From Kiritimatiellaeota bacterium B1221 (GTDB lineage: Bacteria; Verrucomicrobiota; Kiritimatiellia; SS1-B-03-39; UBA6053), in assembly GCA_029269125.1 (NCBI GenBank), contig JARHXX010000006.1:1-64000 (forward strand): 64,000 bases of DNA, written 5' to 3'. Below the pieces are notes generated by a model. That model did no database searches, had not been told where the DNA came from, and worked only from the letters and a program-made list of their open reading frames with translations. Each line of letters opens with the position of its first letter. The first letter of the stretch is position 1. Shown here one piece after another: positions 36,195 through 43,904 of this stretch. The translations under genes were made by a program, and so were the position numbers.

Positions 36195-36202
36195 GGAAAC
36201 CC

Positions 36203-36907
36203 ATGCATTCTTTTCAATCTCTCATCCATTCTTCGCAACACCTGCGAATTGTCGGACTCGGTTCGTCCAACACCGAACATTTTCTCAGTGGGATGCACTG
36301 GCTTGAAATTTTGGATATCGGTATCAAACAAACGCGCAACATACGAAATCATGTCTGCATCAATTCCGGCGTCGGCGGTGACACCACCGTGCTTGCGCTA
36401 GCGCGTTTTGAACGTGACGTCGCTTTTTATAAACCTGACGTCACCTTGGTAACCCTTGGATTGAATGATGCAAACCCGACGCAGGGAATCAGCACAGAAG
36501 ATTACAAAGCCAACCTGATCACAATCGTCAATCAATTGCGGGACTTGGGCAGCATCCCCCTGCTCCAAACGTACTACGCCTGCCCTCCCGAAAGGGTCAA
36601 TGCCCAACGCTACGAGAACTTTCTAAAGAATATGGCGTCTACCCGGGAAGTCGCCGCCGAACAGGATGTGTTCCTCATCGACCAACTACAGCGCTGGGAA
36701 CAGTTACGACTCAACTTTCCGGATCTTTACGAACCGTTAATGGAAGATCACCTACATCTCAACCGCCACGGCAACTTGCTAATGGGACTGGAACTCTGCC
36801 GGGCACTCGAACTCGAAGTGGGCGAAGACGCACCCGACTTCTGGGATTCCACCCGCAAAATTCAGCAGATTCTAGACCACCTGGATACAACCGTCAGGCC
36901 GGCATAA
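36203..36907 (+). CDS. SGNH/GDSL-type hydrolase
   Basis: About 234 residues from the ATG at 36203, which has AAGGAAAC just upstream; a longer frame from 36104 is rejected. Block I is VGLGSSNTEH, where the Ser replaces the usual GDS arrangement, block II is INSGVGGDTT, block III is TLGLNDAN, and block V is MEDHLHLNRHG with the catalytic Asp and His. It is a cytoplasmic esterase or deacetylase. A function in removing acyl groups from imported sugars would suit its place at the end of the Gfo/Idh-GH63 unit. Confidence 0.78.
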   Translation: MHSFQSLIHSSQHLRIVGLGSSNTEHFLSGMHWLEILDIGIKQTRNIRNHVCINSGVGGDTTVLALARFERDVAFYKPDVTLVTLGLNDANPTQGISTEDYKANLITIVNQLRDLGSIPLLQTYYACPPERVNAQRYENFLKNMASTREVAAEQDVFLIDQLQRWEQLRLNFPDLYEPLMEDHLHLNRHGNLLMGLELCRALELEVGEDAPDFWDSTRKIQQILDHLDTTVRPA

Positions 36908-36937
36908 AATCCACTTTTCATAAAAAAATGTGCATCC

Positions 36938-36964
36938 GGGCGGAAAACTCCGCCCCCTCCTTTT
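36938..36964 (+). terminator. rho-independent terminator after the SGNH gene
   Basis: A GGGCGGA/TCCGCCC stem (36938-36944 and 36949-36955) with an AAAC loop is followed by CCTCCTTTT. It lies 30 bp after the stop codon and closes the Gfo/Idh-GH63-SGNH unit. Confidence 0.7.
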
Positions 36965-37033
36965 ACGAAAAGTCCTCCGCATCAACCCATTAACTCACAA
37001 AGAAAAATAACCTTGAATTGAGGAATTAGGGGG

Positions 37034-37069
37034 TTGACACACACCTAATTGTAATACTAGTCTTATAGA
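37034..37069 (+). promoter_or_regulatory. promoter/operator of the first LamG/PEP-CTERM gene
   Basis: TTGACA at 37034-37039 is followed by TACTAGTCTTATA at 37055-37067, and TATAGA lies 24 nt behind the hexamer. The same block occurs before the next gene, where the spacing is one base shorter. Confidence 0.5.
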
Positions 37070-37097
37070 GTACTTTAATTAACCTAAGGAATTTTTG

Positions 37098-37997
37098 ATG
37101 AAAACAACAATCAAAGAACACCATCATTCACCCCTCATACGATCCAGCCGGCTCCTTCGCAAACGCTGCCTGTACCCGCTGCTCCTCGCCTTTACCGCTG
37201 CACAGGCTTCAACCGTGGGCTGGTATCGTATGGAAGGAACTGCCGGGGAAGAAATCAGCTCCGTTAGTAATAGTCTCGGCTCTTCCGGAACAGCCACCGC
37301 AGTGGGAGCGCCATTTAATTATGGCAGTTCCGTGGCGGGTACACACATTTACGATCCGGTGAGCGATACCACCGTGACCAACACAAGCTCAATGGCTTTT
37401 TCAGGTGGAACAGCTGCGGCGTATCTGCAAGTTGCAGATGCGGTCGGCGGCCCCCTGGACGTTCCTGATTTCACAATCGAAATGTTTATGAAGGTGGATT
37501 CCGTATTGAATGTGTACCGCTACTTTCTTTCACATGAAGATACAGGAACCAGTGGCGATGGCTGGGCAATGCGTTCGCTTCCCAACTCCAGCACCGGAAA
37601 TAATAAAGGGAGCGGACTCATTACGAATTTAAGTATCGGAGATAATTCAGGCACGATTGCTGATTTAGATGACGGTGCGTGGCACCACATGGCGTTTGTC
37701 GTAAAAACATCAGACGATGGAAACAACTTCGCTCGCTTTTATATGGATTATGAAATGGTCTTGGAAACCACGAGTTCAAATTTAGATGCTTATGTTGCAG
37801 ACGTTGATGCTCCCTTCCGTATCTTTGCAGAAGAGTATCTCGGGTACACAGACGAAGTCAGATTTTCTGACAGCGTTCTCAGCCCTGATGATTTTCTCAT
37901 CGCTATTCCCGAACCCGGCACCCTCACCCTCTTCAGTGCAGGCATCATGGCTGTGATTTTGGGTGTCCGGCGTCGGTCAAAACTGCTCCTTCGATAA
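37098..37997 (+). CDS. LamG-domain PEP-CTERM protein 1
   Basis: About 300 residues from the ATG at 37098 with AAGGA upstream. A signal peptide is followed by a LamG/concanavalin fold (STVGWYRMEGT, DFTIEMFMKV, DGAWHHMAFVVKTSDDGNNFARFYMDYEM). The C-terminus is a classic PEP-CTERM sorting signal: IPEPGTLTLF, hydrophobic helix, RRRSK. It would be processed by an exosortase and may be released or anchored at the outer surface. No exosortase gene is in the window. It is a paralog of the following gene. Confidence 0.88.
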   Translation: MKTTIKEHHHSPLIRSSRLLRKRCLYPLLLAFTAAQASTVGWYRMEGTAGEEISSVSNSLGSSGTATAVGAPFNYGSSVAGTHIYDPVSDTTVTNTSSMAFSGGTAAAYLQVADAVGGPLDVPDFTIEMFMKVDSVLNVYRYFLSHEDTGTSGDGWAMRSLPNSSTGNNKGSGLITNLSIGDNSGTIADLDDGAWHHMAFVVKTSDDGNNFARFYMDYEMVLETTSSNLDAYVADVDAPFRIFAEEYLGYTDEVRFSDSVLSPDDFLIAIPEPGTLTLFSAGIMAVILGVRRRSKLLLR

Positions 37998-38024
37998 GAG
38001 ACAAGCAACATCTGGACTTTACAG

Positions 38025-38058
38025 CGGCTTCGATCCATTGTGAATCGAAGCCGTTTTT
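38025..38058 (+). terminator. rho-independent terminator after PEP-CTERM gene 1
   Basis: A perfect 10-bp stem CGGCTTCGAT/ATCGAAGCCG with a 9-nt loop is followed by five T residues. It separates the transcripts of the two paralogs. Confidence 0.88.
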
Positions 38059-38144
38059 ATAAGCAGAGCATACTCCTCCGCTGCGGCAGATCAACCGACT
38101 CAATCGACGTAAATAGAAAACAGTTAGAATAAAAGTTCTTAAGA

Positions 38145-38179
38145 TTGACAACGCACCATTAAAATACTAGTCTTATATA
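38145..38179 (+). promoter_or_regulatory. promoter/operator of the second LamG/PEP-CTERM gene
   Basis: TTGACA at 38145-38150 is followed by TACTAGTCTTATA at 38165-38177 and TATATA 23 nt after the hexamer. The 13-bp block is identical to the one before the paralog. Confidence 0.5.
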
Positions 38180-38210
38180 TCACAACTCTACTATTCTAAT
38201 GGAGGAATAT

Positions 38211-39101
38211 ATGATATCACCCCAAGAGAAAGAACAAACACGTTCTTACACATCTACCCCTTTGTTAACGAAATGCAGCTTACACCTCCTTCCCCTGCTC
38301 GCAGCCTTCACGGTCGCAGGGGCATCCACCGTGGGCTGGTACCGCATGGAAGGAACTCCCGATACCCCGGTTGGAACCGTAACCAACAGTTCCGGGCCCG
38401 CCGCGAATGCCATCGCTGAGGGAGCCTCATTTAACTATGCGAGCGCAGTTGCCGGATCATCGATCTACGATCCCATTTCGGATACCACTTACGCAAACAC
38501 CTCATCTACAGCCTTCAATGGCGGTACCGCACACTCGGAGCTAACCGTAACGAACCCCGCAGGAAGTGGCCCCTTGAATCAGGCGGATTTTACGGTGGAA
38601 ATGTTAATTCGCCTGGACAGCCGACTTACAACGGGTGAACCCTATTTAGTAACCCATGGCAGCGTAACCACTGACGGCTGGGGTATTCGGGTTCGAAATC
38701 CTGAAAATGCTCCCATCGCCTTTGTGAACAATGGCTCGGTCTGGGATGGTGGATCCGAGCCCGACGTCCTGCTGGACGGAAGCTGGCATCATCTTGCGAT
38801 CGTGGTGAAAACTTCCGATGATGGAAACACCGAAAACTATGCCAAATTCTACCTGGATTACGAGTTAATCAGGGAGGTGGGCAGCAGTAACCCTCTCAAC
38901 ACATACGACCCAACAGTTTCAGGGAGCTTAAAAATCCTAACCGAGGATTACATCGGCTATATCGACGAATTCCGATACAGTGATTCTTTACTGGAATCCA
39001 ACCAGTTTCTCGTCGCCATCCCCGAACCCGGCACCCTCACTCTATTTGGAATAGGCTTCATGGGCCTCCTCTTTGGCATGCGAGGTCCTTTCAAAAAGTA
39101 A
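38211..39101 (+). CDS. LamG-domain PEP-CTERM protein 2
   Basis: About 296 residues. The ATG at 38211 is chosen because GGAGG lies just upstream; an ATG at 38199 contains that site. Its LamG core (STVGWYRMEGT, DFTVEMLIRL, DGSWHHLAIVVKTSDDGN) and C-terminal sorting signal (AIPEPGTLTLF, hydrophobic helix, GPFKK) are closely parallel to the preceding gene, so it is a tandem duplicate. It is predicted to be exported to the cell surface and to bind carbohydrate or another surface ligand. Confidence 0.88.
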   Translation: MISPQEKEQTRSYTSTPLLTKCSLHLLPLLAAFTVAGASTVGWYRMEGTPDTPVGTVTNSSGPAANAIAEGASFNYASAVAGSSIYDPISDTTYANTSSTAFNGGTAHSELTVTNPAGSGPLNQADFTVEMLIRLDSRLTTGEPYLVTHGSVTTDGWGIRVRNPENAPIAFVNNGSVWDGGSEPDVLLDGSWHHLAIVVKTSDDGNTENYAKFYLDYELIREVGSSNPLNTYDPTVSGSLKILTEDYIGYIDEFRYSDSLLESNQFLVAIPEPGTLTLFGIGFMGLLFGMRGPFKK

Positions 39102-39107
39102 ACGAGT

Positions 39108-39309
39108 TTAACCGACCCAAGCAAACGGATCGTGGTCCTTGAGTTGTTCGAGAACATGGATCACTTCTTCTGCAGGAAGAGACGCATCGATTTCGATAAC
39201 TGAAGCTTTGCATTCCCCCCAAAATCTCGACCATGGGACCAAGTTTCTTCGATAGAAGTTCCTGCCCGGTTAGCTTTAATTCAACCGGTCCCGGCGCATT
39301 GAATTCCAT
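39108..39309 (-). pseudogene. small gene of about 66 codons with a one-base frameshift
   Basis: A minus-strand frame starts at ATG 39309 with AGAGGTGA upstream and reads MEFNAPGPVELKLTGQELL, then breaks at a C6 run (39215-39220). If one base of that run is removed, the reading continues with ASVIEIDASLPAEEVIHVLE and ends in DPFAWVG at the TAA 39108-39110. The interrupted frame has strong coding character on both sides. It is either a recent pseudogene or a sequencing error in a homopolymer; programmed frameshifting is possible. The function is not recognised. Confidence 0.6.
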
Positions 39310-39593
39310 TTCTTCTGTCACCTCTTTTCTTTCAGCATTCCGGTACAACCGCCGCTCGGACACAGGCTCCCCTGATCCGCCTTCAAGATTTCCGGGGCTC
39401 CACATTCAAGGGATCGTTTAAAGATCGAGGTACAAAACCCTACTTCCATCGAGTTGAATCCATTCCAAATCAGCACATAGCGACGGCACCAATCCATTAC
39501 TACAAAGAGTTGCAGATCCCTTTTGCGTAAGCGTCACCACTTGCTGAAAGCTTCGTAGATATCGTAATACGAGGTCTACGACAACTATGTCCT

Positions 39594-39788
39594 ATGACCT
39601 CACCCCTCAAGAATCAAAAACAATTTCTAAAGCGAAGCTTAAAGCCCACCCTCTTCGCCGGGGGTGGGCGGGGTGCCCTGCTCATCATGGTCTCGATGGT
39701 GGAACTCCTGAACCCAATCTGTTTCCCTATCCTCGCAGGTGTCTCAGTCTACGCCATCCTCACTCGCCCTGAAACGCGGAACAATTAA
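39594..39788 (+). CDS. hypothetical small membrane protein
   Basis: A 64-residue frame with a basic N-terminus and one hydrophobic stretch (ALLIMVSMVELLNPICFPILAGVSVYAIL). A clear terminator follows 16 bp after the stop. There is no strong ribosome-binding site and an overlapping frame starting at 39587 exists, so it may not be real. Confidence 0.3.
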   Translation: MTSPLKNQKQFLKRSLKPTLFAGGGRGALLIMVSMVELLNPICFPILAGVSVYAILTRPETRNN

Positions 39789-39804
39789 AACCACGTACGA
39801 GAAG

Positions 39805-39826
39805 ACCGCATTTTGCGGTTTTCTTT
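39805..39826 (+). terminator. rho-independent terminator
   Basis: An ACCGCA/TGCGGT stem (39805-39810 and 39814-39819) with a TTT loop is followed by TTTCTTT. Confidence 0.6.
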
Positions 39827-40446
39827 ATCTATCAGTGATATTTTTGTTTGAGAATTATAATGTAAAAGCCGAAATTTAGACCTGTAAGCTTTCCATAAAC
39901 TACATACAATGTCACAAAAAGTGCAAAACCTGGTATGATGTTCGGGTAGGTTGTCTGAGAGCCCCTACAAACATTGAGCGAGTCAAATTGTACCGCATCC
40001 CCCCCCCATTTTTAGACAGTTACGCTATTCATCAATAATGAGAATTAAAGGCTCAGCGACGTACTCCTGGGAAAATTCTCAACAATCGAGATCCAATTAT
40101 TATATAAACGGATCTTCCATGCCCCAAAAAAGATTGTCGTGAGCTGTGAAAAATCCAGGGACGACTTGATATTCTCTGATGGAGATAAGCTCGGGAAGGT
40201 CGGCAGCTTTTCCAATTTTGAAATCGAGATCTTTGTCAATCACGAGGAGGAGGAAGCTACGTGAGGAGGCGCAATACAAAAAATCATGGGACCAGCCAGA
40301 ACCACCAAACAGCAGACGTCAACCACCTTGACAAACCTTGAAAAATTTCGTGACAATTTGTGGCATTTGGTTGCGCTTTTAGACAACTTTGCAGCATCTT
40401 CAAAATCAGACCCCAACCCTCACAACCCATTTACAACCAACAAAAT
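39827..40446. other. gene-poor, decayed region next to the tRNA-Leu
   Basis: About 620 bp without an intact gene. It holds the fragment at 40049-40264, a run of nine C residues near 40001-40009, and frames that run into the tRNA. An integrase would be expected at this end of a tRNA-integrated island but none is recognisable. Confidence 0.5.
40049..40264 (+). pseudogene. gene fragment without a start codon
   Basis: A 71-codon open frame follows a stop at 40046-40048 and ends at TGA 40262-40264. It lacks ATG/GTG/TTG near its start. The product (TIEIQLLYKRIFHAPKKIVV, SFSNFEIEIFVNHEEEE) looks protein-like with alternating charged and hydrophobic residues. It is probably the 3' end of a decayed gene. 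No family was recognised. Confidence 0.35.
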
Positions 40447-40468
40447 AGCCCCGCATAAGCGAGGCTAC
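40447..40468 (-). terminator. terminator of tRNA-Leu
   Basis: On the minus strand AGCCTCGC and GCGGGGCT form an 8-bp stem with a TTAT loop, followed by ATTTTG. It lies 5 bp past the tRNA 3' end. Confidence 0.7.
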
Positions 40469-40472
40469 AAAA

Positions 40473-40559
40473 TGGTACCCAGGGCGGGACTCGAACCCGC
40501 AAGGCCATAAGGCCGAGGGATTTTAAGTCCCTTGTGTCTGCCAATTCCACCACCTGGGC
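40473..40559 (-). tRNA. tRNA-Leu(TAA)
   Basis: 87 nt on the minus strand. The acceptor stem GCCCAGG pairs with CCTGGGT allowing a GU/mismatch end, the anticodon loop CTTAAAA gives anticodon TAA, a long variable arm (CGGCCTTATGGCC) is present, and the T-arm is GCGGGTTCGAGTCCCGC. The CCA end is encoded. The 3' 27 nt recur at 9573-9600. Confidence 0.95.
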
Positions 40560-40647
40560 AGGTGTGAAGAAACATCGTATTAATAGGAAAGCGGGCAAAG
40601 GGCAAGTCTTGAATTGCCTTGAACTGCGGTTGATGTAGAGAACCGAT

Positions 40648-41361
40648 ATGGAAGCAGGACTTTATCTAGTGGGAACCCCCATCGGCAATTTGGAAGATAT
40701 GACTTTTCGCGGGGTGCGCACCCTGCAGGAAGTAGACGTTATTCTGGCCGAAGACACCCGGAAAACGGGCATTTTATTGCAACGCTACGAAATTTCCAAA
40801 CCTTTGGTTTCCTGCCACGAATTTAATGAACGCTCCCGGGTGGAACGGGTTGTTTCAGAGATTGAAGCCGGCAAAGCGGTGGCCTTGGTGAGTGATGCCG
40901 GAATGCCCTTGGTCTCTGACCCCGGCTCCCGGATGGTGCGGGCGGTACGTGAGGCGGGCCTGTTTATCACCTCCATTCCCGGTCCGACTGCCGTCACCAC
41001 CGGCCTGGCGCTGAGCGGATGGGGTCAGGATGGCTTTATTTTCGCCGGGTTCCCTCCCAATAAAAGCGCCGGCCGTCGTCGTTTGCTGACATCCTTCATC
41101 GAGGAGTCCCGTACGGTGGTGCTCTATGAATCCACCCACCGCATTCAGAAGTTAATGTCGGACATTCAGGAAATCCTCGGTGAGCGCGAAGTGTTTATCG
41201 GCCGGGAACTGACCAAAAAGTTTGAAACCCTGAAGAGCGGCAGCGCCGGGGAACTCTCCAGCTTTCTGGATTCCCACAGCTCCAAAGGAGAATTTGTGGT
41301 GGTCATCGCTCCGCTGGAAAAACCTCAGAAAGCAGCGAAAAAGAATAAATATAAAGACTGA
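40648..41361 (+). CDS. rsmI: 16S rRNA (cytidine(1402)-2'-O)-methyltransferase
   Basis: A 237-residue SAM-dependent tetrapyrrole-methylase-fold enzyme. Diagnostic segments are YLVGTPIGNLEDMT at the N-terminus, ILAEDTRKTGILL, LVSDAGMPLVSDPG, and SIPGPTAVTTGLALSG. RsmI methylates the ribose of C1402 in the decoding centre of 16S rRNA. It ends with a lysine-rich tail. A GC-rich inverted repeat lies between it and the convergent TPR gene. Confidence 0.95.
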   Translation: MEAGLYLVGTPIGNLEDMTFRGVRTLQEVDVILAEDTRKTGILLQRYEISKPLVSCHEFNERSRVERVVSEIEAGKAVALVSDAGMPLVSDPGSRMVRAVREAGLFITSIPGPTAVTTGLALSGWGQDGFIFAGFPPNKSAGRRRLLTSFIEESRTVVLYESTHRIQKLMSDIQEILGEREVFIGRELTKKFETLKSGSAGELSSFLDSHSSKGEFVVVIAPLEKPQKAAKKNKYKD

Positions 41362-41383
41362 GGCCACCGCAGGGGGGCGCCCC

Positions 41384-42661
41384 CTATCGATCCCATCTCG
41401 CCTGCACGTCCGTTCGTTTATCGTATCCGGGGAAGCCATCCAGAATGACTTTATATACCCGCTTGGATTCACGCTCGTTATTGAGCGCCTCCGCGTAGAG
41501 ATCTCCAACATCCAACAGGAGATCTGCATTGGCAGCACCCGCCTGTTCAGCAGCTTGCAGCATGGTGGTTGCCGCTTCTTTCCGACCCAGTTCGGCCGCC
41601 AACAATATACTGGGCCGTAATGTCATCTGTAACCCGGGAGCAATCTCCCTCGCTTTTTCCATCGAAACCATGGCTTCGGTTTTGCGGTTTTCACTCAACA
41701 AAAATTGCCCCAGCCCAAAGTGGGCCCGGGCGGAATCCGGTGCCAAAGTGGAGGCGGCCCGCAGCGCGCGTTCACGTAAATCGGTTCGTTGCGCACGGGT
41801 CGCCACCGCATTGGCACGCAAACAGTTTTGCAGCGCACCCATCTTATTCCCCTGCGCTGCCGCCTGCGAAGCCTGGTCCAGCAAGTTTTCCACTTCCCTG
41901 CGCACGGGATCAGGTCGGGAAAAATCACCGGACTCCTGCCGTTGAATCATGAGTTGCAAACGGTCACGCACCAATGGCACTTTGACATCGTCCGGATGAA
42001 TCCGCAAAAAGGCCTCATAATGGGAGGCCGCCTGCGCGGGATCCAATCGGTGTTGGTCCAGCAGTGCCGCCAAATTTAATCGTGCCGGCGCGTAATTGGG
42101 ATCCATGGTCACCGCTTTCTGCAAAAGTTTTCGGGACTCTTCAACCGACAGCTGCCCTTTCCCTGCCACGGCCAGGGTGGTCAGTACCCGTACGTTTTCA
42201 TCGAGTGCCCGTGCCTGTTGTAAATATGAATAAGCCGATTCCATTTCACCTTGGCGCAGGGCGATTCCGGCCAGGGCCTCCAACGCTTCCGCACTGCCCA
42301 GCGCCGCCGCTTTCTCCAAATATCCCGATGCCTCATCAAAACGGTTTTGCTGAATCAGTAAATCGCCTAAATTATAATTCACCGTGAGATTCACCGGATC
42401 CAGCTCCAAGGCTTTCAACAGAAAATTTTCCGCATCCCCTTTCCGGTCCTTTACATGGGCTGCGGCCAATCCCGCATGCCCCCAAATTTCAGAAGCCGCC
42501 ACCCCCTCGGTTTTTTCCGCGGCCTTTTCCAACAGACGGGCCGCCTTGCTATACTCCCCGGCGTTCAGCGCCTCTACCCCTTTGCGGTTGAGAGTTTCCG
42601 GATTGCGTCCGCAACCACTGATGAGAAAAGCAAGAGTGAGAGAAAGAAGTAAGGTTTTCAC
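41384..42661 (-). CDS. TPR-repeat lipoprotein
   Basis: About 425 residues from a GTG at 42661, chosen because it opens a lipoprotein signal (VKTLLLSLTLAFLISGCG, lipobox ISGC). The mature part consists of tetratricopeptide repeats (EYSKAARLLEKAAE, ENFLLKALELDPVNLTVNYNLGDLL, DEASGYLEKAAALGSAEAL, SHYEAFLRIHPDD). It would serve as a protein-interaction scaffold in the envelope. A longer reading frame upstream is not used. Confidence 0.78.
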   Translation of the reverse strand: MKTLLLSLTLAFLISGCGRNPETLNRKGVEALNAGEYSKAARLLEKAAEKTEGVAASEIWGHAGLAAAHVKDRKGDAENFLLKALELDPVNLTVNYNLGDLLIQQNRFDEASGYLEKAAALGSAEALEALAGIALRQGEMESAYSYLQQARALDENVRVLTTLAVAGKGQLSVEESRKLLQKAVTMDPNYAPARLNLAALLDQHRLDPAQAASHYEAFLRIHPDDVKVPLVRDRLQLMIQRQESGDFSRPDPVRREVENLLDQASQAAAQGNKMGALQNCLRANAVATRAQRTDLRERALRAASTLAPDSARAHFGLGQFLLSENRKTEAMVSMEKAREIAPGLQMTLRPSILLAAELGRKEAATTMLQAAEQAGAANADLLLDVGDLYAEALNNERESKRVYKVILDGFPGYDKRTDVQARWDR

Positions 42662-42783
42662 AGCGGTGACTATAGAATCAGTGATGCCCGGGTGCAATGA
42701 TAAAGCACGCGGAGCATGGCCAAAGCAGACAATGGACCGGGTCCAGCCCCGATCCAATCTTCCTCTCCCACCTGCGGAGCGTG

Positions 42784-43767
42784 TTACGGTTGGGTGATCC
42801 GCATAAAATGCATGGCACCGGACAGCGCTTTCACATCTGTTGCGGGAGCCGCGGCCGGTATCAGTACCGATGAACCGGCGGGGACCTTCACCGCTTCCCC
42901 CCCACTGCTGACTTCCAAATCGCCATCAATGGCAAAGAGCACCTGAAAACTTTCCGGGTTGCCGGGCAAACTCGCCTGGCAGTCCAGACTTAATTTTTCC
43001 AACAGGAAATAGGGAGAAATCATGATTTGCTCCCGGGGCAGACCGGCGAGAGGAGATAAAGGTTTCGCCGGCGTCAACGCAGACCCTTCTTCTTCAAAAA
43101 TACTTACCTGCAAGGCCTGATCAATGTGCAGCTGACGCCCTTGCCCCTGGGCATCCACCCGTCCCCAGTCATAAATCCGGTAGGTGGTATTGGAGTTTTG
43201 CTGCACCTCCAGCAATAAACACCCTGACGCAATGGCATGCACCCGTCCGCCGGGAACAAAGATCGCATCACCGGCCTTCACCGGAATTTTTTTCAATAAA
43301 GGTTCCAGGGTGTTGTCCGCAATGGCCGCCCGGAATTGTTCGGGACTCACGCCATTTTGAATCCCGCAATACACGCAGGCACCGGGATCGGCTTCGAGGA
43401 TATACCAGGTTTCGGTTTTGGCTTCACCACCGAATTTTGCAGCCGTTTCATCGTTGGGGTGCACCTGTACACTCAACGTTTTTGCGGCGTCCAATACTTT
43501 AATGAGTAAAGGAAAGTCGTCTTTTTTGACCCGACGGCCCAAAAGACCGCCGGCATCTTCTTTGAGTAGCGCCTGAAAGGTTTTTCCGCTGTGCACACCT
43601 TCTGACACCACCCCCATGCCATCTTCGCGGGAAGAGATTTCCCAGGATTCCGCCACGATGCCTTCGGGCGTATCTGTACGCCCCAAACGGCTGCGGAGCT
43701 TTTCGCCCCCCCAGATATAAGGCTGATAAACCGGATGGAAACGCAGAGGTGTGGTAATGGTGCTCAT
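42784..43767 (-). CDS. manA: mannose-6-phosphate isomerase, class I
   Basis: About 327 residues. The cupin metal site is visible in VQVHPNDE (His/Glu ligands) and later VPGGRVHAI (His), and PYIWGGEKLR matches the N-terminal family block. The short length matches the Bacillus-type ManA. It interconverts mannose-6-P and fructose-6-P, linking GDP-mannose synthesis or mannose use to glycolysis. The ATG at 43767 is preferred over 43803. Confidence 0.92.
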   Translation of the reverse strand: MSTITTPLRFHPVYQPYIWGGEKLRSRLGRTDTPEGIVAESWEISSREDGMGVVSEGVHSGKTFQALLKEDAGGLLGRRVKKDDFPLLIKVLDAAKTLSVQVHPNDETAAKFGGEAKTETWYILEADPGACVYCGIQNGVSPEQFRAAIADNTLEPLLKKIPVKAGDAIFVPGGRVHAIASGCLLLEVQQNSNTTYRIYDWGRVDAQGQGRQLHIDQALQVSIFEEEGSALTPAKPLSPLAGLPREQIMISPYFLLEKLSLDCQASLPGNPESFQVLFAIDGDLEVSSGGEAVKVPAGSSVLIPAAAPATDVKALSGAMHFMRITQP

Positions 43768-43904
43768 GCGGAATGCTTTAGAGAAGAGGATGGGCGGTGA
43801 CAAGCCAAGGTCATTACTTTTGTGGGGAGAGAGGCGGGTACGTTCAAAATCTCAAATCCCGAATTAAAAAAATCTATATGTTTTCATCCACCATTCACCC
43901 GCGA

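Noticed and set aside
39594-39788. Small frame at 39.6 kb considered as an excisionase
   Set aside because: It has one membrane-type helix and no helix-turn-helix pattern.
40286-40510. Plus-strand frame of 74 codons near the tRNA-Leu
   Set aside because: It runs through the tRNA-Leu terminator and gene and has no coding features.
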